This document shows positions 8,171-17,373 of a stretch of DNA of 64,000 bases, piece by piece. Origin of the DNA: Desulfosudis oleivorans (GTDB lineage: Bacteria; Desulfobacterota; Desulfobacteria; Desulfobacterales; SURF-7); NCBI GenBank assembly GCA_020723305.1, contig DYJC01000024.1, positions 1 through 64,000 on the forward strand. Reading direction: 5' to 3'. The first letter of the stretch is position 1. The number at the start of each line of letters is the position of its first letter. The notes under the pieces were generated by a model that searched no databases, was not told the DNA's origin, and saw only the letters and a program-made list of their open reading frames with translations. The translations under genes were made by a program, and so were the position numbers.

Positions 8171-9334
8171 ATGTCGACTGTCTCTGTGTTAAAATGTACT
8201 GAATATTCCAATGATATCCTAAAACAGAAGATCCTGGAAAGTCTGAATAACATTGATTTCGATCTTTCTCAGTTCCGCGGCAAACGGGTTGTTCTGAAAC
8301 CCAACCTGCTGCTGCCTTCAAAAACCGAGAGGGCGATCATCACACATCCTGAATTTTTCAGAGCAGTTGCACAGATTGTTAAAAAAAATGGGGGCAAACC
8401 GGTTCTGGTTGAATCGCCGGCAGTTCATTCCCTTGCCAGAACGATTCAGAAAACCGATTATGCTGAGGTTGTTCAGACAGAGAGAATAGAGGTCGCTGAT
8501 CCTGCGGTTACGGAAACATTGCTGTTTGAAGGTTCGAAGTCATTTAAAAATTTTGAAATCTCAAAAGCGTTTTTTGATGCAGATATCATTATCAATCTGC
8601 CGAAATTTAAAACCCACGGTCTTACCTACATTACAGGGGCTGTAAAAAATTATTTCGGTGCAATACCCGGTCTCCAGAAGTCCAAAATGCATATCAAGCT
8701 TCCTGCACCGCTGGATTTTACGGAATTCCTTCTGGATTTGTATGGAGCGATGCTGAAAGGGTTTGAAAAGCCGAAAACCATTTTAAACCTGATGGATGCA
8801 ATCGTTGCTCAGGAAGGGGAGGGGCCGGGAACCGGCGGCAAACCATTCCCATTGAATCTGATCATTGCAGGGCAGGATGCCGTAGCAGTGGATGTCGCGG
8901 CTGTCACGGCAGCAGGACTGGATATCGAGAAAGCGATTTCGATCATAGAGGGTTTTACAAGAGATTTCTGTATCCAGTCGGAAAACCAGATCAAGTTCAA
9001 GGGAGACAAGATCAAGAAATTGATTGTAACCAATTTTTCTCCTTCAAAAGGGACAATACTGTCAAACATGGTACGCTGGCCTGTGACTTCAAAAACATTT
9101 CGTAACCTTTTTATCGACAGGCCGGTTCCTTTTGAAGAAAAATGCACCTTGTGTTATCAGTGCAGGGAGATATGCCCTGCCGGTGCCATCAGCCGGCAAA
9201 AATCAAAAGGCGATAAAAAAGTACCGGTATACAATTATAAAGAGTGTATTCGCTGTTATTGCTGTATGGAAATATGTCCGGAAGCCGCCATTCAAAAAAC
9301 AAACGGCAGGCTTCAGTGGATGTTAAGGCTGTAG
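8171..9334 (+). CDS. DUF362 protein with C-terminal two-cluster ferredoxin domain
   Basis: The protein is 387 residues. Residues about 1-300 are the DUF362 domain, with VVLKPNLLLPS near the start, the INLPKFKTHGLTYITGAVKN motif and a DAVAVDVAA motif. The C-terminus is a bacterial-type 2[4Fe-4S] ferredoxin: CTLCYQCREICP and CIRCYCCMEICP. DUF362 proteins are widespread in anaerobes and of unknown function; the ferredoxin domain implies electron transfer. GGAGGT lies 6 bases before the ATG. The gene converges on the MetF operon. Confidence 0.8.
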   Translation: MSTVSVLKCTEYSNDILKQKILESLNNIDFDLSQFRGKRVVLKPNLLLPSKTERAIITHPEFFRAVAQIVKKNGGKPVLVESPAVHSLARTIQKTDYAEVVQTERIEVADPAVTETLLFEGSKSFKNFEISKAFFDADIIINLPKFKTHGLTYITGAVKNYFGAIPGLQKSKMHIKLPAPLDFTEFLLDLYGAMLKGFEKPKTILNLMDAIVAQEGEGPGTGGKPFPLNLIIAGQDAVAVDVAAVTAAGLDIEKAISIIEGFTRDFCIQSENQIKFKGDKIKKLIVTNFSPSKGTILSNMVRWPVTSKTFRNLFIDRPVPFEEKCTLCYQCREICPAGAISRQKSKGDKKVPVYNYKECIRCYCCMEICPEAAIQKTNGRLQWMLRL

Positions 9335-9362
9335 CGGAAAAAATCCGGCTGTTGATGGAAAA

Positions 9363-10265
9363 TCAAGACGCTGTCGCCCTTACCACTCCTGCGGCAGCCA
9401 TGATGTCCGGCACGGTTTCCTCCTTGCCGATAGCCATGATATGAACCCCGTCGCAGATTTTTTCTTCATGAATCTGCCGGACCATTCGGCCGGCAATCTC
9501 GATTCCCTTAGCCAATGCCCCGCCCTTGGGTGCTGCGGCCATTTCATCGATCAGGTTTTGGGGCACATTGACGCCTGCAATGTTCTTGTTCATGAAACGC
9601 GCCATGGGTGCGGAAGTGAGCAGGATGATGCCGGCCAGGATCTTCACCGGAAACTGGCGGGCGTAATCCATGAAGGTTTTAAATTTATCCATGTCGTAAA
9701 CCGCCTGGGTCTGGATGAATTCGGCACCGGCGTCGATCTTTTTTTCAAATTTGATCAACTGGGGCTCCAGCGGATCGGCCTCCGGGGTAACGATAGCACC
9801 GGCGCAGAAGGATACTTCGCCGTCCAGATCATTTCCGCCCAGATCCTTGCCTTTTTCCATCGTCCGGATGGCCGCCACAAGCTGGCTGGAATCCAGATCA
9901 AAGACCGGTTTGGCTTGCTTGTGATCCCCCAGCATGACCGAGTCGCCGGTGAGGCAAAGCACGTTGCGGACTCCTCGGCTCCAGGCAAAGAGCAGATCAG
10001 CCTGAAGAGCCATGCGGTTACGGTCTCGACAGGTCATCTGAAGTATGGCTTCGCCGCCTTTTTCCTTGACCAGAATGGCTCCACCCAATGAAGGAAAACG
10101 CATGACCGAGCTTTGGTGATCTGTCAGATTCATGGCGTCAACCTTGTCCTTCAGCAAATCGATGTGATGGGTCATCTTGTCCAGATGCGCGCCTTTGGGG
10201 GGTGCCAGTTCACAGGTTACCACGAATTTGCCGGAAACGAGTGCTTTTTTGAATTCAGAAACCAT
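9363..10265 (-). CDS. metF: Methylenetetrahydrofolate reductase MetF
   Basis: The 300-residue TIM-barrel flavoprotein reduces 5,10-methylene-tetrahydrofolate to 5-methyl-tetrahydrofolate. FVVTCELAPPKGAH holds the catalytic-region glutamate, and MNLTDHQSSVMRFPS, MTCRDRNRMALQADLL and VLCLTGDS form the folate and FAD-binding strands. It lacks the C-terminal regulatory domain of eukaryotic enzymes and is the usual bacterial length. Its ATG lies 3 bases after the metV stop, so the two are translationally linked. In acetogens and sulfate reducers MetF pairs with MetV in the methyl branch of the Wood-Ljungdahl pathway. Here it would run in the reductive direction, or in reverse during complete oxidation of acetate or fatty acids. 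Confidence 0.9.
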   Translation of the reverse strand: MVSEFKKALVSGKFVVTCELAPPKGAHLDKMTHHIDLLKDKVDAMNLTDHQSSVMRFPSLGGAILVKEKGGEAILQMTCRDRNRMALQADLLFAWSRGVRNVLCLTGDSVMLGDHKQAKPVFDLDSSQLVAAIRTMEKGKDLGGNDLDGEVSFCAGAIVTPEADPLEPQLIKFEKKIDAGAEFIQTQAVYDMDKFKTFMDYARQFPVKILAGIILLTSAPMARFMNKNIAGVNVPQNLIDEMAAAPKGGALAKGIEIAGRMVRQIHEEKICDGVHIMAIGKEETVPDIMAAAGVVRATAS

Positions 10266-10268
10266 GTC

Positions 10269-10964
10269 TCATCCATCCTTTTTTAAAAAGCGGTTTGATT
10301 GATGGTCGTCAACCTCGGTTTTGATTTCGAACTTGCCGGGTTTGGGTTCGCCCAGATAATTCCGGGGCCCGAAAAGTCTGCGCATGGTGTCCAGCCGGTC
10401 CAGGGCTTTCAGCCGATGGTAGATCAGGGTCCAGGCGCAGTCCTTGTTTTTGTCGATCTCGCATTTCCCCTTGTCGGTTCCGCCGCAGGGCCCGTTTACC
10501 AGCCCTTTATGGCAGGAAGTGACCGGACAGATCCCGCCGGTTTCACCGATGATGCAGGTTCCGCACTGAGTGCAGATTTCCTGAAATTGGCCTACGGCGG
10601 TTTCCTTGCCGATAAAAAGAGTGTCCAGGGCCGGAATGATATTCTTTTGAATCTGACGGGCCAGGGTCTGAACACCAAAGGCGCAGCTCATTACCAGCAA
10701 GGCAGATGCCTGCTGAATGCCGGCATCGAATTCCTTCATCATTTCCAGGGTCAGGTTATCGCAGGCCACCGGCACCACGGTCTGGCCGGTAACCATTTTC
10801 CCGGCCTGGCACAGACGCTCCTTCATGGCAGCCACCTGCTCCATGCCGCCGGTACGGGTCAGGGTGGTGCAGGTTCCGCAACCAATGATAAAAATGCGGT
10901 TGAAGTCCGCAAGGAGCCGGTTCAATTCTTCTTCCGGCTTGGGCTGAGTGATGGATCGAATCAT
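10269..10964 (-). CDS. metV: MetV, zinc/Fe-S partner of MetF
   Basis: The protein is about 231 residues and matches the methylene-tetrahydrofolate reductase C-terminal/MetV family. IIGCGTCTTLTRTGG lies near the N-terminus. The C-terminus is Cys-rich: CTQCGTCIIGETGGICP, CHKGLVNGPCGG and CEIDKNKDC. These residues are known in the family to bind clusters and pass electrons to MetF. I chose the ATG at 10962-10964 because GAGGAGAT precedes it; the longer frame starting at 11060 overlaps nuoF. It starts 4 bases after the upstream fusion gene and ends 3 bases before metF, so the order NuoF/GltD-MetV-MetF suggests a physical complex. Confidence 0.85.
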   Translation of the reverse strand: MIRSITQPKPEEELNRLLADFNRIFIIGCGTCTTLTRTGGMEQVAAMKERLCQAGKMVTGQTVVPVACDNLTLEMMKEFDAGIQQASALLVMSCAFGVQTLARQIQKNIIPALDTLFIGKETAVGQFQEICTQCGTCIIGETGGICPVTSCHKGLVNGPCGGTDKGKCEIDKNKDCAWTLIYHRLKALDRLDTMRRLFGPRNYLGEPKPGKFEIKTEVDDHQSNRFLKKDG

Positions 10965-10968
10965 GATA

Positions 10969-13900
10969 CTATCTCCTCTCTTTCTCCAGGTCACACCGGA
11001 GGCATCGATAGGCTTCCCGGCAGGCTTCGGCCTCGCCGGCAAATCCTTTTTCCACTTCACGAAAATCTCTCACGCGATCATTGGGTTTTTCCAGCTCCAC
11101 CCGGATGCGGCGTTTTTCCTCGGCTGATTCTTCATCCAGGGCCAGACCGGCATCAACAGGCATACGCGTTTTTTCATCGATGATGTTGATGCGGCTTGTA
11201 TCGCCGCTTAAGTATCGATGAATGGCAATGGCTGCGCGTCTTCCCGAGGCAATGGCAGCGATGACGGTGCTTGGCCCGGTGGTGAAATCGCCGCCGGCAA
11301 AAATGCCGGGCACATTGGTTGACAGACGATTGGCATCCACTTCCAGACTGCCCCACAGGGAACGCTCGATCTGGCTGTCCTTTGACAGAAAGGAAATATC
11401 GGGGGCCTGTCCAATAGCGATGATCACTGCTCCGGCATCCACGACTTCCTGGATATTTTCATCCACGCTCAGGCGTGAGCGACCGTCTGCATCGTATACG
11501 GTCTTGCTGCGGACGAATTCCATACCAATAACCTTTCCATCCTCATACTGAATGGATTTGGGCGCCCACATGGGATGGAGGAAGATGCCTTCCTCCTCGG
11601 CTTCTTCAATATCTTTTCCCCAGGCCGGCATTTCCTGAATGGTTCTGCGGTAGTAGATATGAACATCTTTCGCGCCCATGCGAAGAGCTGTCCGGGCTGC
11701 ATCCATGGCCACATTTCCGCCGCCGATTACGATCACTTTTCCGCTTAATGGAACGGATTTGCCGGTGCGGATCTCCATCAGGAACTGAAGTCCGTAATAC
11801 AATCCCTCTATACCTTCGCCTTCACCGGCAATTCCCATGCGCATGCTGGCCTGGGCTCCGGCGGCAATAAAGACAGCGTTGAAACCTTTGGCCATCAAAT
11901 CGTTGACCGTGTTTTTGGCATCGATGGGGGTATTGTAGCAGATATCCACCCCGCAGTTTTCAATATGGGCGATCTCTTTTTCAATAATATCCCGCGGCAG
12001 ACGGAATTCAGGAACGGCAATGCCCAGCATCCCGCCGCCCCGGTCCTGGGATTCAAACACCGTGACCTTGTATCCGGTTTTGGCAAGATAGTAACCGCAG
12101 GTCAAACCCGCCGGTCCGGCTCCAACAACAGCCACGGTTTGTTTTCGGGTGACTGGAAACGGATCAGTCTCAGGCCCGATGTGTTCAAAATACCAATCCG
12201 AAGCAAAACGTTTTAATGACCGGATGGCTACCGGATCATCCAGTTCCCCCCTCCGGCATTTGGTTTCGCAGGGATGGATGCAGATACGCCCGCACACAGC
12301 CGGGAAGGGATTGCGTTCCCGGATGATTTCCACTGCCTGTCGATATTGGCCGCGGGCGACGGCTGCCACATAGTTGGGAACATCGATTCCCGCCGGGCAG
12401 GCGTGCTGGCAGGCGGAAATGACCATGGAGTCGCATACCGCGCCTGCGCATCGATGCTCTTTGATGTGGTCTTCGTATTCCTTGGCAAAAAATTTCAGAG
12501 TGGACAAGGCTGGTTTGGCACAGGTCTGGCCCAGGCCACAAAGGGAAGATTCCGTAACAGTAGCGCCGATTTCCCGGATGTGATCAAGATCCTCTGGAGT
12601 GCCCAGACCACGGGTGATGCGGGACAGGATCTTCAGAAGCTGGGTGGTTCCCAGACGGCAGGGTGCGCACTTTCCACAGGATTCGGACTGGGTGAATTCC
12701 AGGAAAAATCGGGCGATTTCCACCATGCAGTTGTTTTCATCCATCACCACCATTCCGCCGGAACCCATGATAGCGCCGATACGCTGAAGGGTGTCGTAGT
12801 CCATCGGGATGTTGAGATAATTGGCCGGTACACATCCTCCGGAAGGCCCGCCCATCTGTACGGCCTTGAATTTGCGTCCTTTTGGAATACCGCCGCCGAT
12901 ATCAAAAATCACCTCCCGGACGCTGATCCCCATGGGAACTTCGACCAATCCGGTATTGTTCACTTTCCCTACCAGGGAAAAAATTTTAGTGCCTTTGCTC
13001 TTTTCCGTTCCCACCTGGCCGTACCATTCTGCGCCATGGGAGATGATGAGGGGGATATTGGCCCAGGTTTCCACATTGTTGATATTGGTGGGCTTTCCGT
13101 TCAAGCCGGCATGGGCCGGGAAGGGGGGGCGGGCTCGCGGCATGCCCCGTTTGCCTTCGATGGAGGCCATCAAAGCGGTTTCCTCGCCACAGACAAAGGC
13201 GCCGGAGCCTTTCTTCAGCGCCAGATGAAACCGGAAACCGGTCCCCATAATATTGTCACCCAGAAGTCCCAGCGCTTCCATCTGTTCTATGGCGATGGTG
13301 AGGTGTTCGATGGCGATGGGATATTCCTCACGGACGTATACATAACCGTATTCAGCGCCGATGGCATAGGCACCGATGAGCATGCCTTCCAGAACAGCAT
13401 GCGGATCACCTTCCAGTACGGCTCGGTCCATGAAAGCGCCCGGGTCTCCTTCGTCGGCATTGCAGATAACGTACTTGGGAGTTCCTTTTGCCTGCCTTGC
13501 GAATTTCCATTTGGAGCCTGTGGGGAAGCCGGCTCCGCCGCGGCCTCGCAGTTTGGCCGCGATGACTTCTTCTATGATTTCGTCAGGCTTCATGCAGGTC
13601 AATGCCTTGACAAGGGCCTGGTACCCGCCTGCGGCAATATAGTCCTCGATTTCGGTTGGATCGATCTGGCCGCAATTGGCCAGTACCCTGCGTACCTGCT
13701 TGCTGAAAAAGGGGATGTCTTTTTCCCGTTGAATTTTGGCATGGGTGTCCGGATCTGTATAGAGCAGCCGCTCCACCTGCACGCCCTGTTTCATGGTCAG
13801 GCTGACAATATCCGGAACATCCTTCGGGTCCACCTGATTGTAGAAGATATCATCCGGTTCAATGTTCATGACCGGCCCTTTTTCGCAGAATCCTCGACAG

Positions 13901-14115
13901 CCGGTTTTTTTGATTTCAATTTGATCCGAAAGTCCCTGGCGTGCTAGTTCAGCTTCCATGGTTTCGATGATTTTGAGCGAGCCTCCGGCCCGGCAACCGG
14001 TATTGCAGATCTTAACGACGCGTTTACCCGTCGCTTTTTTTTCCTTGATGGCCTTGGACAACGCGGCCAGATCTTCGGGAACATGTATCTGTTTCACACC
14101 GATACTCCTTTTCAT
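10969..14115 (-). CDS. NuoF-type diaphorase fused to GltD-type NADPH oxidoreductase
   Basis: The protein is 1048 residues. Residues 1-115 are a thioredoxin-like [2Fe-2S] domain ([20 protein letters not shown]). About 150-460 is the NuoF FMN/NADH domain with [15 protein letters not shown]. About 485-540 holds the N3-type [4Fe-4S] cluster, [12 protein letters not shown]. From about 565 it becomes a glutamate-synthase-small-subunit-like module: [4Fe-4S] motifs [12 protein letters not shown] and [12 protein letters not shown], an FAD site [18 protein letters not shown], and a second nucleotide site [21 protein letters not shown]. With NuoE and the NuoG-like subunit it forms a soluble Hyd/Fdh-type diaphorase. 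Two pyridine nucleotide sites allow NADH and NADPH to be linked, possibly with flavin-based bifurcation. It ends 4 bases before metV. Confidence 0.85.
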   Translation of the reverse strand: MKRSIGVKQIHVPEDLAALSKAIKEKKATGKRVVKICNTGCRAGGSLKIIETMEAELARQGLSDQIEIKKTGCRGFCEKGPVMNIEPDDIFYNQVDPKDVPDIVSLTMKQGVQVERLLYTDPDTHAKIQREKDIPFFSKQVRRVLANCGQIDPTEIEDYIAAGGYQALVKALTCMKPDEIIEEVIAAKLRGRGGAGFPTGSKWKFARQAKGTPKYVICNADEGDPGAFMDRAVLEGDPHAVLEGMLIGAYAIGAEYGYVYVREEYPIAIEHLTIAIEQMEALGLLGDNIMGTGFRFHLALKKGSGAFVCGEETALMASIEGKRGMPRARPPFPAHAGLNGKPTNINNVETWANIPLIISHGAEWYGQVGTEKSKGTKIFSLVGKVNNTGLVEVPMGISVREVIFDIGGGIPKGRKFKAVQMGGPSGGCVPANYLNIPMDYDTLQRIGAIMGSGGMVVMDENNCMVEIARFFLEFTQSESCGKCAPCRLGTTQLLKILSRITRGLGTPEDLDHIREIGATVTESSLCGLGQTCAKPALSTLKFFAKEYEDHIKEHRCAGAVCDSMVISACQHACPAGIDVPNYVAAVARGQYRQAVEIIRERNPFPAVCGRICIHPCETKCRRGELDDPVAIRSLKRFASDWYFEHIGPETDPFPVTRKQTVAVVGAGPAGLTCGYYLAKTGYKVTVFESQDRGGGMLGIAVPEFRLPRDIIEKEIAHIENCGVDICYNTPIDAKNTVNDLMAKGFNAVFIAAGAQASMRMGIAGEGEGIEGLYYGLQFLMEIRTGKSVPLSGKVIVIGGGNVAMDAARTALRMGAKDVHIYYRRTIQEMPAWGKDIEEAEEEGIFLHPMWAPKSIQYEDGKVIGMEFVRSKTVYDADGRSRLSVDENIQEVVDAGAVIIAIGQAPDISFLSKDSQIERSLWGSLEVDANRLSTNVPGIFAGGDFTTGPSTVIAAIASGRRAAIAIHRYLSGDTSRINIIDEKTRMPVDAGLALDEESAEEKRRIRVELEKPNDRVRDFREVEKGFAGEAEACREAYRCLRCDLEKERR

Positions 14116-14139
14116 CGTCAGAACAAAACAATGCTTCGG

Positions 14140-14628
14140 TTATTCCTCTTCCTGGGCTTCCTTGCCGAAGTAATTCAAGATACCCGCCACTTTGGGTGGC
14201 GATAGCCTGCCGAAGTATTCCCGGTTCACCATCATGGTGGGTGCCAGGGCACAGGCGCCGAGACAGGCTACGGATTCCAGTGTGAACTGATAATCCGGTG
14301 ATGTTTCGCCTTCCTTGAGCTTCAGATCCTGTTGAACCAGACGTAGAATGCTGCGTCCGCCCTTGACATGACAGGCCGTGCCGCAACAGACGCGAAGTAC
14401 GAATTTGCCTCGGGGGGCAAGGGAAAACCCTGAGTAAAAGGTGATTACACCCTGCACCTGGGCGGGAAAAAGCCCCAGGGCATCCGCAATCGGCTCAACG
14501 GATTCGGGCGGTATGAATCCGAAGGCTTTTTGAATATCCTGCAACAAAGGGATCAATCCCCATTGTTCTGTTTTCCGGGATTCTATGAGTGTATTCAGTT
14601 TCTGCCAATCGATTTCAGGTGGTTTCAT
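14140..14628 (-). CDS. NuoE-like thioredoxin-fold [2Fe-2S] subunit
   Basis: The 162-residue protein matches the 24-kDa subunit of complex I and of NAD-dependent hydrogenases or formate dehydrogenases. The cluster cysteines are in RVCCGTACHVKGG and ACLGACALAP. The helical N-terminus (LIPLLQDIQKAFGFIPPE) is typical. Its ATG overlaps the TGA of the NuoG/FdhA-like gene (ATGA at 14625-14628) and it stops 24 bases before the NuoF fusion. It would accept electrons from the NuoF flavin. Confidence 0.9.
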   Translation of the reverse strand: MKPPEIDWQKLNTLIESRKTEQWGLIPLLQDIQKAFGFIPPESVEPIADALGLFPAQVQGVITFYSGFSLAPRGKFVLRVCCGTACHVKGGRSILRLVQQDLKLKEGETSPDYQFTLESVACLGACALAPTMMVNREYFGRLSPPKVAGILNYFGKEAQEEE

Positions 14629-17276
14629 ATGGTTTCCTCTTCTGCTTTTTCAATCAATACAGGACAGGTATTCCAGCCAGGTGAGTCTGAATCCATCAGC
14701 GGCGTCAGCCCAATCAGACAACGGGCCATATTTGAATTATCTCCTAAGGGCACCCATACCAGACCGGGCTGCATTTTTTTATCGATGCGGACCTTTCCTT
14801 TCAGCGAGCCGACCACCGAGGTGAGCTGGATCATGTCGCCGTCAGTTACGTCCCATTTCAACGCGTCTTCCGGGGCGACGGCAATGCCGCAGCCTGTGTT
14901 AAAGGCGCCGATGCGGGCGCTCTGACTGGTGCGGGTGCCGCTGCCCAAATGATATCGCTGTGAGCCGATGACTGCCAAATGGGGATAGGCAGGGTCGGGT
15001 TGCTCCTGGGAGCATGTCCGGATAGGTGAGAAGGGTATTGTTGATCCGCCTCTCATCCTTTTCTGAATCCATACCAATTGACCGCTGCGGGCAGTGGGAG
15101 CATACAGCGACAGCACTCCTCCGATTTCAGCCCGCACTTGTGTGAGGGTGGCAGGCGGGTTGTTGGCTCCAAGTTTTTGTGCGAGGGTTATCAGGATGTC
15201 AAGATCCGGCCGGGCATCACCCGGCGGCTTTACCGCAGCAGTCAGATTTTGCAGGCGGCCTTCCATATTGATGAATGCGCCTTCTTTTTCCGAAAAGGCT
15301 GCGCCGGGAAGGACGATGTGGGCATTTGAAACCGTTTCGTTAAGAAGAATATCCTGGACTACGATGAGATCCAGTTTTGCAAAGGCTGCTTGCAGACGTT
15401 CCGGCTGGGGAAGGCTGCGAAGCGGATTTTCTCCCATGATAAACAGCCCCTTGAGTGTTCCTTTTTCAGCCGCCTGTATCATGTGAACCAGATCCATACC
15501 CGGTTCTGCCGGAAGCTCGGTCTGCCATGCTTTTTCCCATTCCATGCGGGCTTCTCGATCATCTACAAGCCGCCGGCCGGGCAGGGCGTCCGGAATGGTT
15601 CCCATATCCCATGCGCCGATCATATTGTTTTCCTTGGCCGGGATATAAAAACCAGCGCCTTTATGGGCGATACTGCCGGTCAGCATGGCCAGATTGAGCA
15701 GGGCCTCGACAGCTTCCAGGCCGGAACGCTGCTTCAGAATACCGTCTCCTACCACAAAAGCGATTTTCTTATGACCGATCAATGCAGCCGCCTTTTTCAG
15801 GGAATCTATTGCAATACCGGTCTTTTTGCAGATTTGGGTGAGATCCAGAGATGCAAGGCTATCGGCATATCCCCTGAAGCCTTCGGTAAACCGTTCCACA
15901 AAGGAGATGTCATGACTTTTTTGTTCGAGAATCAGAGCAGCAATGGCATGGATCAAATCCGCATCGGTTCCCGGGCGGACCGGCAGCCAAAGGGTGCTGT
16001 AATCTGCAAGTTCGGTCTTTCTGGGATCAACGACAATGATCGGGATACCTTTTACGGCCCCGCGTTTGAGATAATACCCCATTACCGGCATGGAATGGGT
16101 TGGATCAGCGCCGATTACCAGAACCATATCGATTTTTTCCAATCCAGCCAGGGAACCGGCGAAGAAATGAAATCGTCCGCTGCCGTCAGTGCGTTTTTCA
16201 ATGCAGTTCAGCAGTCGGCGTCCCATGGCATAGCCGTTGTTATCGATATTGTTGGTCTTGAGAAGGCTTCGGGCGATTTTTTGAAAAAGGTAATTCTCTT
16301 CGTTGGTGCATTTGGAGGAGCCCAGAAAAGCAATGCTTTTCGGACCATGCTGTTCTTTCAGCATAAGCAGTCGATGGGCTGTCTCCTGTAGTGCTTCTTC
16401 CCAGGATACCGGCTCAAGATCTCCGTTTTTGCGGATCATGGGCCGGGTGAGCCGTTTGGAGGAATTCAGATAATCATGGCCGAAATGTCCCCGGACGCAG
16501 AGCGTCGCTCCATTTACGGACTTTGTATCCGTGGAGGGGTTGGCTTCTATGACAAGCCCCCCTGTCACACCGAGCCGCAGCCGGCAGCCGACACCGCAAA
16601 ATCCGCAGACCGTATCCACTTCCCGCTCCGGAACCCCTTTGTAAACCGATCGGGTGGTAAGTGCGCCGGTAGGGCAGACAGCTACACAGGTTCCGCAGAA
16701 GGTACAGCCGGTTTTCTCCAGCGGTTTGTCCTGTATGGTCGCCGGATACGCACGGATTCCCCGAAAGGAGTAGTCGATGGCGCCGGTGACCACCAGTTCA
16801 TGGTCGGCGCGAATGCATTTGCCGCAGAGGATGCATTTGGAGAGATCCCGATAGATAAATGGATTGAGCTGGTCCGGCATCTGATCACTGGGCATGGGAT
16901 CCAGACGAATTTCGCCGACGCCGAGATTGGCCGCTACCTGGCGAAGCCTGCAACGATTACCTTTGTCACAGACGATGCAGGATTCCGGATGGGCCGCCAG
17001 CATCAGGGAAACGATGTTGCGGCGATGGGAAAGAACACGGGGGGTATCGGTCCGTATGACCATGTTTTGAGCAGCGGGTGTTACGCAGGCCGCCATTAGA
17101 CGGCCGGTCTTTTCTTCTTCCACCAGGCAAATTCGACAGGCACCGAAGGGCTTGAGATCCGGATGATGGCAAAGTGTGGGAATGCTGAAACCGTTTTGCA
17201 AGGCTGCGTCCAGAAGGCTCAATTCCGGATTGCAGCTGATGGTTTTGCCATTGATGGTCAGGGTTATTGCTTCCAC
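14625..17276 (-). CDS. NuoG/FdhA-like iron-sulfur subunit without Mo-ligand Cys/Sec
   Basis: The protein is about 883 residues from a GTG at 17274-17276 preceded by AAGGAGG. In order it has a [2Fe-2S] ferredoxin domain (CHHPDLKPFGACRIC), a His/Cys cluster motif (HPESCIVCDKGNRC), two ferredoxin motifs (CILCGKC, CTFCGTCVAVCP), a [4Fe-4S] site CGFCGVGCRLRLG, and a molybdopterin-oxidoreductase fold ending in a dihydrofolate-like C-terminal barrel. In true formate dehydrogenases the segment after SKCTNEENYLFQKIAR carries the Cys or Sec that binds Mo/W. Here it reads NNIDNNGYAMGRRLL with neither residue. I infer a wiring subunit like NuoG rather than an active formate dehydrogenase. It overlaps nuoE by 4 bases. 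Confidence 0.8.
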   Translation of the reverse strand: MEAITLTINGKTISCNPELSLLDAALQNGFSIPTLCHHPDLKPFGACRICLVEEEKTGRLMAACVTPAAQNMVIRTDTPRVLSHRRNIVSLMLAAHPESCIVCDKGNRCRLRQVAANLGVGEIRLDPMPSDQMPDQLNPFIYRDLSKCILCGKCIRADHELVVTGAIDYSFRGIRAYPATIQDKPLEKTGCTFCGTCVAVCPTGALTTRSVYKGVPEREVDTVCGFCGVGCRLRLGVTGGLVIEANPSTDTKSVNGATLCVRGHFGHDYLNSSKRLTRPMIRKNGDLEPVSWEEALQETAHRLLMLKEQHGPKSIAFLGSSKCTNEENYLFQKIARSLLKTNNIDNNGYAMGRRLLNCIEKRTDGSGRFHFFAGSLAGLEKIDMVLVIGADPTHSMPVMGYYLKRGAVKGIPIIVVDPRKTELADYSTLWLPVRPGTDADLIHAIAALILEQKSHDISFVERFTEGFRGYADSLASLDLTQICKKTGIAIDSLKKAAALIGHKKIAFVVGDGILKQRSGLEAVEALLNLAMLTGSIAHKGAGFYIPAKENNMIGAWDMGTIPDALPGRRLVDDREARMEWEKAWQTELPAEPGMDLVHMIQAAEKGTLKGLFIMGENPLRSLPQPERLQAAFAKLDLIVVQDILLNETVSNAHIVLPGAAFSEKEGAFINMEGRLQNLTAAVKPPGDARPDLDILITLAQKLGANNPPATLTQVRAEIGGVLSLYAPTARSGQLVWIQKRMRGGSTIPFSPIRTCSQEQPDPAYPHLAVIGSQRYHLGSGTRTSQSARIGAFNTGCGIAVAPEDALKWDVTDGDMIQLTSVVGSLKGKVRIDKKMQPGLVWVPLGDNSNMARCLIGLTPLMDSDSPGWNTCPVLIEKAEEETI

Positions 17277-17295
17277 AAGACCGCCTCCTTTTATT

Positions 17296-17323
17296 GTAGG
17301 GGCGGTTCGCGAACCGCCCCTAC
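17296..17323. repeat. Perfect 28-bp palindrome, dispersed-repeat type
   Basis: Two 14-base arms (17296-17309 and 17310-17323, each with GGGGCGG or CCGCCCC) are exact reverse complements, and TATTGTA/TACAATA extends the symmetry outward with a 4-base offset. Read through, it encodes CRGGSRTAPT, a peptide often seen as spurious N-terminal extensions in this group. That identifies it as a dispersed REP/MITE-like unit. It sits in the 97-base gap between the MetF-like and NuoG-like genes, 20 bases from the latter's start, and could form a strong hairpin in the mRNA. Confidence 0.7.
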
Positions 17324-17373
17324 ATACAATAGCCGGGAGTTTCATAATATGAATTCCGACTCCTGGATTCTTC

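Noticed and set aside
12274-13947. Long open frame (557 codons) on the plus strand opposite the NuoF fusion
   Set aside because: It mirrors the codon bias of the real gene, has no recognisable domain or ribosome-binding site, and the minus-strand protein is unambiguous.
15390-16391. 333-codon plus-strand frame opposite the NuoG/FdhA-like gene
   Set aside because: Antisense shadow of a well-supported gene with no protein-like motifs.
14625-17276. A possible selenocysteine formate dehydrogenase
   Set aside because: No in-frame UGA is present, and the metal-ligand position carries neither Cys nor Sec.
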